From: Treponema sp.
GTDB taxonomy: Bacteria; Spirochaetota; Spirochaetia; Treponematales; Treponemataceae
Assembly (NCBI GenBank): GCA_017534445.1
Contig: JAFXWC010000071.1
Span: 169,568-233,567 of the forward strand
Length of the DNA stretch: 64,000 bases
Direction: 5' to 3'
The notes beneath the pieces are model-generated. The model worked only from the letters and a program-made list of their open reading frames with translations, was not told the origin of the DNA and did no database searches. Shown in pieces: positions 39,659 to 48,120 of this stretch. Each line of letters opens with the position of its first letter. Position 1 is the first letter of the stretch. The position numbers were made by a program, and so were the translations under genes.

Positions 39659-40282
39659 TTAAGATATTTTCTCTGCCAAGAGGCAAACGCCTTCAACAAT
39701 AGCCTCGTGTTCCTTAGGGGCAATCCTAGCGTAAAGGCTTTCCACACTATCGCCCTCCATAACAGGAACCCTCTTCTGCACAAGGATTTTTCCAGTGTCG
39801 CAGCCTGAATCCACAAGATGAACGGTACAGCCGCTTTCCTTTTCGCCAGAAGCAAGAACCGCCTGGTGAACATTGTCTCCCCACATTCCAACGCCGCCAA
39901 ATTTCGGAAGCAAAGCCGGGTGAAGGTTTACAATACGGTCTTTGTATTCATCAATGATTGCACCCTTAAGAACAGAAAGATAGCCCGCAAGAACAATAGC
40001 CTCTGCCTTGTACTCCCTGCAAAGAGAAAGCATTGCATCGCTAACAGCCTCACGCTTTTGGTCGCGGTCAGCCCCAGCCGCCTTATCTGCCCCAAGAACA
40101 GAAACTGGGCTTCTTACAAAGGCAGGAATCCCCGCAAGCCGTGCCCTCTCTAGCGCGTAAGCTTTTTTTGTGTTTGAAGCCACAAGCACAATGTGGTAAG
40201 GGCAGCCAGCCGTATTCTTTTCGTAGTCAATAAGAGCCTGCAGGTTAGTTCCACCGCCGCTTACAAGAACAGCAACATTCAT
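39659..40282 (-). CDS. purN: phosphoribosylglycinamide formyltransferase (GART)
   Basis: 207 residues. It transfers a formyl group from 10-formyl-THF to GAR, step three of purine synthesis. The start NVAVLVSGGGTNLQALIDYE binds phosphoribosyl; the Asn and His of VNLHPALLPKF and the Asp in VDSGCDTGKILVQKRVPV make up the active site. AGAGGAAAAA precedes the ATG. No other pur gene is near; its neighbours are an acidic membrane protein and a deacetylase, spaced by 9 and 18 bp. Confidence 0.92.
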   Translation of the reverse strand: MNVAVLVSGGGTNLQALIDYEKNTAGCPYHIVLVASNTKKAYALERARLAGIPAFVRSPVSVLGADKAAGADRDQKREAVSDAMLSLCREYKAEAIVLAGYLSVLKGAIIDEYKDRIVNLHPALLPKFGGVGMWGDNVHQAVLASGEKESGCTVHLVDSGCDTGKILVQKRVPVMEGDSVESLYARIAPKEHEAIVEGVCLLAEKIS

Positions 40283-40291
40283 TTTTTCCTC

Positions 40292-42067
40292 TTAAGAGCC
40301 AAGAATCTGGACAACGTTGGACATTACGTCAGCGAATCCAGGATAAAGCAAAAGGTGAATAAGGTAATATTCCATTCCAAAGGCAAGCAGGAATGCAAAG
40401 ACCTTGCACCAAACCGTCAGTTTTGAAGCACCGTTAGCCGCCTGCATAGCCCCGTAAAGAGCAAAGGCAAGTAAAACGAATACAATAAAAATCTTGTGCT
40501 CCTTAAGCACAGGAAGAAGGAAACATATAAGCACAAAGCCAATCATAAAGATAAAGCTCAGCTTCTTGTTTGCAGACTTGTTCTTAAGGATAAGCAGGGT
40601 ACGTCCAATCAGGTAGAAAATCAGGAAGATAGCAAACACACAGTGGCTCTTGTCTATAAGGACCGTAACATAGTCGCTTCGGCTTTCTATCTCGGAAAGA
40701 CCTGCAACTGCAACTGGATCCTTAACGCCAACAAAGAAAAGCTTTCCGATTTCTGCAAACACGCGGCCCATAGCGTTAAGGGGCTTGGCAACCGACTTTG
40801 CAAAAAGGATTGACTTTACGGCAAACAAAGAGGCCGTTGCGTAAACAAGAGTAACAAGGACATCCAGTATGTGATAGTGTATATTCTCAAGGAAACCGTG
40901 TTCCGAAACAGCCTGCTCCTGGGCTTCCAGCCTTACATCTTCATTCTCTGCCCTGGAATCATCATCATATTCATCCTCATCAGAAGCTTTCTGCATGGAA
41001 GCGGCATAGCGTTCTGCCTGCCTCTGGGCCTTTGCCCTCTTTTGCCGGATAAGCAGTGCCTTGAGCCTTCTTGAAACAATGCGGTTCCTGCGAGAAGACT
41101 TGCGCTCCTGGGAATCAGAAGCCTCCTCTGCCTCTTCATCCTCAGAATCATCATCCTGATCATCCTCTTCCTGGTCATCATAAGGCCTTGAATAAGACTG
41201 CTCACGGACGTACTCTCTTCCGGGTCCAGGCGGAACCTCTTCGGATTCGTCATATACTTCATTCTGGGCAGGAGAAGGTCTTTCATCTGAATAAGAAGGG
41301 CTTTCTGCCTCCCCTTCCCTGGAATCAGATTCTGCATAGCCCTGCTCGTCATACTGGCGGGGAGCTTCATTTTCCCTGGGCTCTACGTATGCCTCTTCTT
41401 CACGGGAAGCCTGCACTTCTTCATAAGACTGAACTTCGGGACGGCCTTCATCCTCAAAGCTTTCGTAGCCTTCAGAAGCATTGTCGCTTTCGTCGTAGTC
41501 CGTAATCTTTTCGTTGCGGGCTTCAATGTCCTGGCGGGTAGTAATGTACTTGTGCTGCCTCTTAAAGAAAGAGCCGCTCTTAAGGCACCAGAGAAAGTCC
41601 ACCGCATCCTCTTTGTTTGCCCAAAGCTTGTCCATAAAAGACTTGTGCCTGGGTTCAGGAAGGGTTGACTCGTTTATGTACTGGGTAAAAATCTTCTTTA
41701 GCTTAAGGGCCTCATCGTAGGAAAGGCGAGCCGTGTCGTAGCGGATAAGACCAATGTGGGAAATAAGGGCAAAATAAAGGTACTTGCTGGTTGGAGAAGT
41801 CTTTTCCTTTTCCTTGCTGATAATCTTTACGGAAAGGCCGTTAACATTCTTTTCCATAATATTGGAAGGAAGCTTTACGTCCGTAACCTCCGAATTGCGC
41901 ACTATGGAAGTCTTAATGTTCCAGTAAAAGCGCCTGTCGGTAAAAACAAAGCCCTTGCGCCCGCCGGAAAGCCAGATTGCATAAAGGACTTCTTCCCCGC
42001 TGTTAATCTGAAAATCGGCAAAGATTCTTTCAATTGTGTTCTGTGAAAATTTAGACTGAATATACAT
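40292..42067 (-). CDS. large acidic membrane protein with N-terminal PH-like domain
   Basis: 591 residues with three parts. Residues 1-130 look like a bacterial PH-type domain (EEVLYAIWLSGGRKGFVFTD then RRFYWNI). Residues 190-400 are extremely rich in Glu, Asp, Ser, Arg and Gln, with an acidic run DDQEEDDQDDDSEDEEAEE followed by a basic block (RRNRIVSRRLKALLIRQKR), and are probably disordered or coiled. The C-terminal 180 residues hold about five hydrophobic helices. I do not recognise the family. It is translated with a TSCPD protein before it (9 bp) and purN after it (9 bp). Confidence 0.7.
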   Translation of the reverse strand: MYIQSKFSQNTIERIFADFQINSGEEVLYAIWLSGGRKGFVFTDRRFYWNIKTSIVRNSEVTDVKLPSNIMEKNVNGLSVKIISKEKEKTSPTSKYLYFALISHIGLIRYDTARLSYDEALKLKKIFTQYINESTLPEPRHKSFMDKLWANKEDAVDFLWCLKSGSFFKRQHKYITTRQDIEARNEKITDYDESDNASEGYESFEDEGRPEVQSYEEVQASREEEAYVEPRENEAPRQYDEQGYAESDSREGEAESPSYSDERPSPAQNEVYDESEEVPPGPGREYVREQSYSRPYDDQEEDDQDDDSEDEEAEEASDSQERKSSRRNRIVSRRLKALLIRQKRAKAQRQAERYAASMQKASDEDEYDDDSRAENEDVRLEAQEQAVSEHGFLENIHYHILDVLVTLVYATASLFAVKSILFAKSVAKPLNAMGRVFAEIGKLFFVGVKDPVAVAGLSEIESRSDYVTVLIDKSHCVFAIFLIFYLIGRTLLILKNKSANKKLSFIFMIGFVLICFLLPVLKEHKIFIVFVLLAFALYGAMQAANGASKLTVWCKVFAFLLAFGMEYYLIHLLLYPGFADVMSNVVQILGS

Positions 42068-42076
42068 TTCTTTCTC

Positions 42077-42319
42077 TTAGCTAGCCATTACAGCCTTCGC
42101 AAGCTGATCCGCACATGAAGTGTTCTTTGCACCGCACAAGTTTCCAAGCAGTTTGCCTGCTATTTCCTTGGCAGTCATGCCCTCGCAAAGCTTTGCAATA
42201 GCCTTAAGATTCCCGTTGCAGCCGCCGTCAAAGCGGATGTTGGTTATTTTGTCGCCATCCTTCGCAAAATGAATGGCCTTAGAACAAGTGCCTGTAGTTT
42301 TGTAAGTGATTTCTTCCAT
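42077..42319 (-). CDS. TSCPD domain protein (TIGR03905-like)
   Basis: 80 residues from the ATG at 42319 (MEEITYKTTGTCSKAIHFAK), with GGGG upstream; the codon at 42331 is GTG. The conserved TGTCS and the Cys at GGCNGNL, LCEGM, NLCGAK and TSCADQL are the pattern of the small TSCPD family, which resembles a C-terminal domain of class II ribonucleotide reductase. Function is unknown; a metal or redox role is suggested by the five Cys. It is the first gene of the purN operon. Confidence 0.8.
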   Translation of the reverse strand: MEEITYKTTGTCSKAIHFAKDGDKITNIRFDGGCNGNLKAIAKLCEGMTAKEIAGKLLGNLCGAKNTSCADQLAKAVMAS

Positions 42320-42340
42320 TTTTATCCCCACGTCTTTTCA

Positions 42341-42369
42341 ATTATACATTAAGTCATGGGATTTGTCCA
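42341..42369 (-). promoter_or_regulatory. promoter of the TSCPD-purN operon
   Basis: On the minus strand TGGACA (42364-42369), a 17-base spacer and a perfect TATAAT (42341-42346). Transcription would start about 15 bases before the ATG. Confidence 0.75.
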
Positions 42370-42473
42370 CAAATTTAAGCCACGTCTGAATTTTGCCCTG
42401 ATTTTTGCAGTGATTTTTGCGGCACTTGCCTAGTTAAAGCAAATACAAAAAAAAGAACATCTTGCCATTTTTT

Positions 42474-42675
42474 ACTTGTCCAACAAGCAGCGCCATGGAG
42501 GGCGCGTCAAATGTTTGCGCAGAAGTTCGCGTTTTTTTGCAAGAAAACCCGGGCTCAAAAATGGCAAGGAGGCCATTTTTATGGGCTTCCCGGGGTTCCG
42601 CGGGTCCCTTCCCGCTACATTACTCCACTTCGTTCCGCAACGGCTACGCCGCCCCTCCAATCCCGGCCGTGCTTG
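42474..42675. repeat. composite hairpin repeat between TSCPD gene and HepT
   Basis: Hairpin GCGCC-ATGGAG-GGCGC (42490-42505), hairpin AAAAATGGC-AAGGAG-GCCATTTTT (42557-42580), the module CTTCCCGGGGTTCCGCGGG, and the module ACGGCTACGCCGCCCCTCCAA follow each other. The same modules in other order occur at 35905, 45910 and 51771. No gene lies in this 400-bp gap. Confidence 0.75.
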
Positions 42676-42735
42676 TATTTGCAACCTTTCCCCAGCTGGC
42701 CACGACATTTGTTGGCATAAAAAAAACAATCATGC

Positions 42736-43059
42736 CTATATTATCTTTTTCAGTTGGGTTGCAAGCACAGGCAAATCTTCTGTAATAGTTTCCCAAACAA
42801 CTTTTAGATTTATTCCATCGTAATCGTGAATAATTTTGTTACGCATCCCATAAATTGCTTTCCAAGGAATCAGAGGATTACTTTTCTGAAATCCATCTTC
42901 CAACCTATGCGAAAGCTCACCAATTTGGCTAAAATTAAAAGCACAGGCTTCTACTATCATTTCATTCTTAGAAAAACTTTCATAATCCAAATCTTTTATG
43001 TATTCTTGGATTTTTTCAATGTGAAAAATCATCTTTGAAATCGTTACCAAATTATCCAT
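42736..43059 (-). CDS. HepT-like ribonuclease toxin (DUF86)
   Basis: 107 residues, all helical, of the HepT (formerly DUF86) family. The catalytic R-x4-H-x-Y motif is intact in GMRNKIIHDYDGI. In studied systems HepT is an RNase blocked by its partner, which adds AMP to its Tyr. It overlaps the mntA-like gene by eight bases, the standard antitoxin-toxin pair on one transcript. Confidence 0.88.
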   Translation of the reverse strand: MDNLVTISKMIFHIEKIQEYIKDLDYESFSKNEMIVEACAFNFSQIGELSHRLEDGFQKSNPLIPWKAIYGMRNKIIHDYDGINLKVVWETITEDLPVLATQLKKII

Positions 43060-43342
43060 AAATTCTTACTCCTGTAGAAGCAATTTCTTGCTGCACTTTT
43101 GAACCAGAATCTATATGGGTCACATCAAAGACATCTACTTCCTTTTGGTCAAGAGCTTCTCTTATATCTTCTATAAAGGCAAAAAAACGCAGCCCCCGCA
43201 AATTGCTGTCCACCATCAAATCAATATCACTTTTTTCGGTTGCGTTACCTTTTGCATAAGAGCCGAACAATATTGCAGAGGCAACATTATAACTTGAGAA
43301 AACAGGCTTCAACTTGTTTTTTATCGTTTCAACTTCAAACAT
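43052..43342 (-). CDS. MntA-like nucleotidyltransferase antitoxin
   Basis: 96 residues of the minimal nucleotidyltransferase fold. The GSYAKGNATEKSDIDLMVD motif (GSx10DxD) carries the two metal Asp, and a third is likely in DVFDVTHID. It should inactivate the HepT toxin by AMP transfer to Tyr. GGTAGGA precedes the ATG at 43342. Confidence 0.9.
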   Translation of the reverse strand: MFEVETIKNKLKPVFSSYNVASAILFGSYAKGNATEKSDIDLMVDSNLRGLRFFAFIEDIREALDQKEVDVFDVTHIDSGSKVQQEIASTGVRIYG

Positions 43343-43362
43343 TTTCCTACCCCCACAGCTTT

Positions 43363-43440
43363 ATTATAGCACTTTTCCAGAAACGTTTTGTCTATCCTCT
43401 GAATCAAATACTCCTTAAAAAAATTATAACATGGGTTATA
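43363..43440 (-). promoter_or_regulatory. promoter region and dyad of the mntA-hepT pair
   Basis: Two TATAAT boxes are seen on the minus strand, at 43423-43428 and, with an extended TGC, at 43363-43368. A perfect dyad TATAAC-ccat-GTTATA (43425-43440) covers the upstream -10 and is a good autorepression operator. The downstream box would start the transcript about 14 bases before the ATG. Confidence 0.55.
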
Positions 43441-43484
43441 GCAAAAGTCATAAAAAACTTTGATACAGCAAAACCGCGTCCCCG

Positions 43485-44381
43485 CTAATTCTTCCCCTTC
43501 ACCAGCTCCGGCACCACCTCGGCAAGAATTATGGCGAAAAAAATAAGGCCGCAGCCAAGGAGCATGCGTGGAGTAAGGGCTTCGTTAAGCAGCAGGGTGC
43601 TAAAAAGAACACCAAAAAGCGACTCAAGCGAAAGGAAAAGCGATGCCAGTGCCGGGGCAACATACTTTAGCCCCACGTTCTGAAGAACAAAGCAGACAAG
43701 CGTGCTCAAAAGCCCCAGGTAAAAAACAGAAAGCACCACGCGGGCATTTGCAAAAATTTTAAGCGGAAGTGCACCGTCCATGAACGGGGCACAAATCCAG
43801 CCAAGAAAAGCCGCCGCCGCAAACTGCAAAACGGTAAGCAAAAGAGGATCGTCATAGGCATTAAAATGCGACGTGAACAAAATATGCAGGGCGTAAAAAA
43901 TACCGCAAGAAAGAGTAAGCACATCACCCTTGTTCATGCTAAGAATATTGCCCTCGTTCTTAAGAGCCAAAAGTCCAATCCCGCTAACAGACATAAGGGC
44001 AGCCACAAAAACATACCACTTGGGACGCTTCTTAAAAAGTGGCCATGCAAAAATAGGAACAAGAACAACGTAGACAGTAGTAAGAAAGGCATTCTTTCCG
44101 GCAGTAGTGAACTTGCACCCGATTGTCTGCAAAAGGTAAGCCATGAACAAAAATCCCCCCAAAAGCATTCCGCGCAGGAAGGTCTTTTTTGTAAGCCCAA
44201 TAAATTTCTTATGCAGCAAAATTCCAAGGCAGACGGCAGCAATAGAAAACCTAAAGGCAATCATCCAGACAGGCCCAATGTAGTCAAGGCTGTCCTTTAC
44301 CACAACAAATGCAAATCCCCAAATGGAAGCGCAAAGCACAAGCCCCACGCTGCAAAAAGCACCCAAACTCTTTTTTGTCAT
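43485..44381 (-). CDS. EamA-family (DMT) transporter
   Basis: 298 residues with ten hydrophobic helices in two EamA repeats. The first starts at LVLCASIWGFAFVVVKDSLD, the second near DVLTLSCGIFYALHILFTSH, and the C-terminal PALASLFLSLESLFGVLFST with LLLNEALTP is characteristic. DMT proteins export amino acids or metabolites across the inner membrane. The substrate cannot be read from sequence. It is a single gene. Confidence 0.88.
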   Translation of the reverse strand: MTKKSLGAFCSVGLVLCASIWGFAFVVVKDSLDYIGPVWMIAFRFSIAAVCLGILLHKKFIGLTKKTFLRGMLLGGFLFMAYLLQTIGCKFTTAGKNAFLTTVYVVLVPIFAWPLFKKRPKWYVFVAALMSVSGIGLLALKNEGNILSMNKGDVLTLSCGIFYALHILFTSHFNAYDDPLLLTVLQFAAAAFLGWICAPFMDGALPLKIFANARVVLSVFYLGLLSTLVCFVLQNVGLKYVAPALASLFLSLESLFGVLFSTLLLNEALTPRMLLGCGLIFFAIILAEVVPELVKGKN

Positions 44382-44474
44382 GCAATACTTTTACCAAAAA
44401 AACAGCCTTTATACAATCGATTTTTGATAAACCTGTCATTCCGAACTGCCCGTCACCCTGCCGAAGTACACGTC

Positions 44475-44548
44475 ACCCTGAACTTGTTTCAGGGTCTGTA
44501 CAAACATAACACCCTAACTTCCACAGATTCCGGGTCGGAGCCCGGAAT
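44475..44548. repeat. pair of REP-like hairpins
   Basis: ACCCTGAA-cttgt-TTCAGGGT (44475-44495) is followed by ATTCCGGG/CCCGGAAT (44527-44548). The second matches the element at 38986. A run of eight T after GACGGCG on the plus strand would let it act as a terminator in that direction only, where no gene is present. Confidence 0.7.
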
Positions 44549-44588
44549 GACGGCGTTTTTTTTACCCGGTATAACGGTAGTCACGACT

Positions 44589-45584
44589 TTAGTTGGCCGT
44601 GCGAACCACGCGGAAACCAATACCGGAGGCTTTATAGTAAGGACTATAATCATCGTATCGGAATGCAACAGAACAGTAAGACACGCTATCCCAACTATAA
44701 CCGCCACGGAGTACGCGATTAGAGCCTGACGATACACCGCTAAAAGGAGTAGTGGAATTTAACGTGTCGCTGTACCAATCCCAACACCATTCACGTACGT
44801 TTCCACTCATGTCATAGAGCCCCAGGCTATTCGCTGTCTTTTTCTTTACTTCATGCGTCATTGAGTCGCTGTTGCTATCATACCATGCATAATTTCCCAA
44901 GCTCTCGCTGTCATCTGTTCCTGCATAGTCATTTGGGTTTGCTACCGCACAGCCATCCGCGCCCCCGCGTGCTGCAAATTCCCATTCTGCTTCCGTAGGC
45001 AGGCGATAGCCGTTGGCACTAAAGTTGCATGTTACGGCATCCCATGTTGCATTCTCGTTTTCCTGTACCGTAACATCCGGTACCGTAACACTACCAGAAA
45101 AATCCACTCCACTGACTGTGTAGCATGGCTCAAGGCCTTCCATTAGGCTCCTCTTGTTGCAGTAGGTTATGGCATGAAACCAGTTCAAATATTCCACCGG
45201 AAGCTTAGACAGGGTTTCTCCTGTCGCCACCTCACCGTACAATGCAGAGATACTTGGGTTTGTCCCCATAACTTCCTGATATTCAGCCTGCGTTACCTCA
45301 TGGTCGCACATGTAGAATGATGAAAGTGTTACCGTACGGCCTGCTACAAACACTCCCTTAGCGTTGCTTTCTGTATATCCGCTCAGGATAAATTTATCGC
45401 CACCTGTCACCGTGCCACCAGAAACCAGAACAAATCCGTCTGTCGTTGTGCTTCCACTTTCCGCAACAGGGGCTTCATAGTCATCGGAGCTGCCCCCTCC
45501 GCCACCGCAAGAAATCAAAAGGCTAAGGGCGCAGGCTACAAGTACCCCCCCCCGACACCATACAGAAAACAAGTTTTTCTTCAT
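44589..45584 (-). CDS. FGE-sulfatase fold (SUMF1-type) lipoprotein with G9 tract
   Basis: 331 residues from the ATG at 45584, with GGAGAG upstream. A lipoprotein signal ends at LLISC, followed by Gly5 and an acidic-Ser linker. The rest is the formylglycine-generating-enzyme-like domain: FYMCDHEVTQAEYQEVMGTN near residue 90, GYRLPTEAEWEFAARGG, GLYDMSGNVREWCWDWYSD and the RGGYSW...GFRVVRTAN end. The catalytic Cys pair of true FGE is not evident, so it is more likely a surface-exposed binding domain. Codons 11-13 contain nine G in a row (45545-45553), a possible phase-variation tract. Confidence 0.85.
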   Translation of the reverse strand: MKKNLFSVWCRGGVLVACALSLLISCGGGGGSSDDYEAPVAESGSTTTDGFVLVSGGTVTGGDKFILSGYTESNAKGVFVAGRTVTLSSFYMCDHEVTQAEYQEVMGTNPSISALYGEVATGETLSKLPVEYLNWFHAITYCNKRSLMEGLEPCYTVSGVDFSGSVTVPDVTVQENENATWDAVTCNFSANGYRLPTEAEWEFAARGGADGCAVANPNDYAGTDDSESLGNYAWYDSNSDSMTHEVKKKTANSLGLYDMSGNVREWCWDWYSDTLNSTTPFSGVSSGSNRVLRGGYSWDSVSYCSVAFRYDDYSPYYKASGIGFRVVRTAN

Positions 45585-45697
45585 AATGCTCTCCAAAACA
45601 TTTTAAAATATTGCGGCAGCCCTAAAAAGCCGCCACTGCTGTAAATATAATTATTGCACAGGATTTGTCACTTTTCAATCATTATTTAAAGAAATAG

Positions 45698-46110
45698 CAT
45701 TCAAAAAATCCCTCCTTGGATTTTTTGAATGATTGCAGAATTGCGCAGCAATTCTGCATGCTGCTAAGCCACCATCCTTGGCTTGATATTGATTGGCAAG
45801 GAAGAAAAGACATAAATATTTTTTTATCGAACAGTAAAACCGCATATAACTCATAGTTAAAGATTCATGCATCAAGTACGGGAATGGCATGTTCGGTATT
45901 TTTTTTTACATATAAAGCCTAGCCCCGATTGGAAGGGCGCGGAACGCGTTGCCGTTAGGCAATGGAGGGGGTAGGGCCCCCCGGAACCCTGGAAAGCGGG
46001 TAAAAATTGCATCCTTGCAATTTTTACCCGTCAGTTTTGTTTGCAAACAGGCAACGCCCCATCCGTGGGGCTACTTGTTTGCGAAGGGTAAAAATTGTAA
46101 GGATCTGGCC
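45698..46110. repeat. composite hairpin repeat, inverted copy
   Basis: A 14-bp hairpin (arms 45698-45711 and 45718-45731, loop CTCCTT), a 10-bp hairpin GCAGAATTGC-gca-GCAATTCTGC, and the lead block in reverse (AAGCC...TTGGCAAGGAAGAAAAGA) form one part. The modules GATTGGAAGGGCG and CCTGGAAAGCGGG, a 14-bp hairpin (45997-46030, loop ATCCTT) and GCCCC-atccgt-GGGGC form the second. Together they fill the 590-bp gap between the FGE-fold gene and ppaC. No gene is seen. Confidence 0.75.
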
Positions 46111-46176
46111 GGGCATGTAGTGGCCGGACACAGTTTGACCAAAAAGGTGGCTCCAGATAAAAATTCAGAAGAGGAT

Positions 46177-47832
46177 TTAGCCTTCTACCAGTTTTGCGAC
46201 CAATTCGGAGAGCAGGGGCACCAGCTGTTTTTTGCGGGAAACTACGTCCTTTAGGTAATAGGTGTGCTCTTCTGTTTTGGGGAAGCCCAGGATGCTTTCG
46301 AATGAAGGTTCGGAGGCTATTAGCATTATGCTGCTTAGCTGGGTTATGTCCGTTACCAAAAGGGCGTGGAAGAGTTTTCCGCCGGCACGTCTGCTTGCTT
46401 CCAAGTCCGCAAAGAATTCGTCCTTGCGCTTTAGTACTTCTCCCGGGTCGTCCACTTCTATTTGGCTTACGCTGTATTTTATTTTGCCGTCTTCGTATTC
46501 CTTTAGGTCCTGGCCTATTACGTCGCTTGCACTGCGGCCGCCTATTTTGCTTCCGTGGCGGATTATGTCGCTGCCAAGTTCCTTTATGTCCAGTTCCGTT
46601 ATGCTGGCAAGGTATTGCGCCGTTGAGACGTCTATTTCCGTTGTGGTTGCAGACTGGAGGATTAGGGTGTCGCTAAGGATTCCGCACAAGAGCAGGCTTG
46701 CTACGTCTTTTGGTATGGAGACATGGTTTTCGCGGTAAAGGCTTGCGATTATTGTGCTTGTTGACCCCACCGGCTTGTTGATTAGCGTTATTGGGTAGCG
46801 GGTGGAGAAGGTGTTGATTCTGTGGTGGTCTATTATTTCCTGGATTACGTAGTGTTCAACTCCTTCTATTGCCTGTCTTGCTTCGTTGTGGTCTACAAGG
46901 ATTACCTGTATGTTTGCTTCTTCCAAAAGGTCGCTTTCGCTAAGGGTTCCGATTACTTTGTTGTTGGCATCTATTACCGGCAGGCAGCGGGCTGTGCTTT
47001 CTGCAAGCAGGGGGCGGATTTTCTGTACGGTTTCGTCTTGGCGTACGGGTTTTGCCTTGGAGTCTGCCATTGCGCTTACCGGGGATGAAAATTCTATTAG
47101 CATGGCTGTGGTTGCGGTTGAATCATGCCCCGAAATTATTGAGACCCGGTTCTTTTTGGCAAGTTCGCGCAGTTCCTTGTTTATTATGTAGTCCCTTGTT
47201 ACGATTAGGGCTTTTACTTTTGCCTCTATGCAAAGCCTTTGTATGTCTTCGCGGTCGCCTGTGATTACAATTATGTTTTCGCTTTTGCGCGCTTCCAGGA
47301 GCTTTTTGAATGTTGGCACGTCGTCGTCTGCAATCATTATGAAGCAGTTAAAATATGTGTCAGGGTCAAATTCCACGATTGGGGTGGCGTTTAGCGTTTT
47401 TTCTATTAGGCGCAGGCTTGCAAGGAAGATGTCACCGCGGTTGGGGTTCAGGAGCTTGTAGGAATTTAGGGCAAAGGCGTTGTAATTTAGGACACCCTTG
47501 TAGAGACCCTTTTCGTCCACGATGGGTAATATGGAAGAATTTGTGCCCATCATTTTGTCTACTGCCTTGCAAAGGGAAACGTCCTCTTTTACGGATTCGT
47601 AGTTTGTGTTCATGTAGAATTCAACTTTGGGGATAAGGTCGGCCATGTAGAGCGGCGGCTTTATCTTGAACCTTTTAAGGATGTATTCAGTCTGCGGGGA
47701 AAGGTGGCCGGCACGGGCTGCAATGTATTCGGGATGCCCCAAAAGCTGCTTGAGCCTTGCGTAGGAAATGGCTGCAACGATGGAGTCTGTGTCGGGATTT
47801 CTATGTCCAATGATGTAAACTTTCTTTGTCAT
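46177..47832 (-). CDS. ppaC: manganese-dependent inorganic pyrophosphatase with CBS and DRTGG domains
   Basis: 551 residues. The DHH phosphoesterase core is split: the first motif is GHRNPDTDSIVAAISYARL, the DHH-type motif is IIDHHRINTF, and the C-terminal DHHA2 domain ends the protein (from about residue 430). A regulatory insert between residues 70 and 300 holds CBS motifs (SILPIVDEKGLYKGVL, CLPVIDANNKVIGTLSESDL) around a DRTGG segment. It hydrolyses pyrophosphate in the cytoplasm, and the insert binds adenine nucleotides that set its activity. The architecture equals the CBS-DRTGG PPases known from Clostridium. Confidence 0.92.
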   Translation of the reverse strand: MTKKVYIIGHRNPDTDSIVAAISYARLKQLLGHPEYIAARAGHLSPQTEYILKRFKIKPPLYMADLIPKVEFYMNTNYESVKEDVSLCKAVDKMMGTNSSILPIVDEKGLYKGVLNYNAFALNSYKLLNPNRGDIFLASLRLIEKTLNATPIVEFDPDTYFNCFIMIADDDVPTFKKLLEARKSENIIVITGDREDIQRLCIEAKVKALIVTRDYIINKELRELAKKNRVSIISGHDSTATTAMLIEFSSPVSAMADSKAKPVRQDETVQKIRPLLAESTARCLPVIDANNKVIGTLSESDLLEEANIQVILVDHNEARQAIEGVEHYVIQEIIDHHRINTFSTRYPITLINKPVGSTSTIIASLYRENHVSIPKDVASLLLCGILSDTLILQSATTTEIDVSTAQYLASITELDIKELGSDIIRHGSKIGGRSASDVIGQDLKEYEDGKIKYSVSQIEVDDPGEVLKRKDEFFADLEASRRAGGKLFHALLVTDITQLSSIMLIASEPSFESILGFPKTEEHTYYLKDVVSRKKQLVPLLSELVAKLVEG

Positions 47833-47885
47833 GATGTTTTATTATACCACAAGTGTGCATTTCGTGCTATAATGGGGAGAAGAAC

Positions 47886-48035
47886 ACGTTAGTCTGTTTT
47901 GTGCTCCACTACCGGAAAAATTTGTCTGAAAAGCCACAGTTGCGCGTATTAGGTGTCCGACTCGCTACGCTCGCTCGCGCAAAGCGTCTTTTCAGCCAAG
48001 TTTTTACTCTCGTTGCGCACAAAACAGACTAACGT
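47886..48035. repeat. nested palindrome element, copy 2
   Basis: Perfect 19-bp outer arms (47886-47904 and 48017-48035), then CTGAAAAG/CTTTTCAG (47926-47933, 47988-47995), then TTGCGCG/CGCGCAA (47940-47946, 47976-47982). The core contains CGACTCGCTACGCTCGCTC. It sits between divergent ppaC and the hemerythrin gene. Confidence 0.8.
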
Positions 48036-48120
48036 AACTTCAAAATAAATGTGGACCCGCCGCAAAAGATTTTTCTGGACGCGTAGCACAAAATAGATTC
48101 ACACATATAAGGAACAAAAT

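Noticed and set aside
44527..44570. Plus-strand terminator (palindrome followed by eight T)
   Set aside because: No plus-strand gene lies upstream; the same palindrome occurs elsewhere without a T run, so it is a REP element.
44589..45584. True formylglycine-generating enzyme for sulfatases
   Set aside because: The fold is right, but the catalytic Cys pair is not evident and no sulfatase is near.
32764..46110. CRISPR array
   Set aside because: The repeats are dispersed and palindromic, with no regular spacing and no unique spacers; no cas gene is present.
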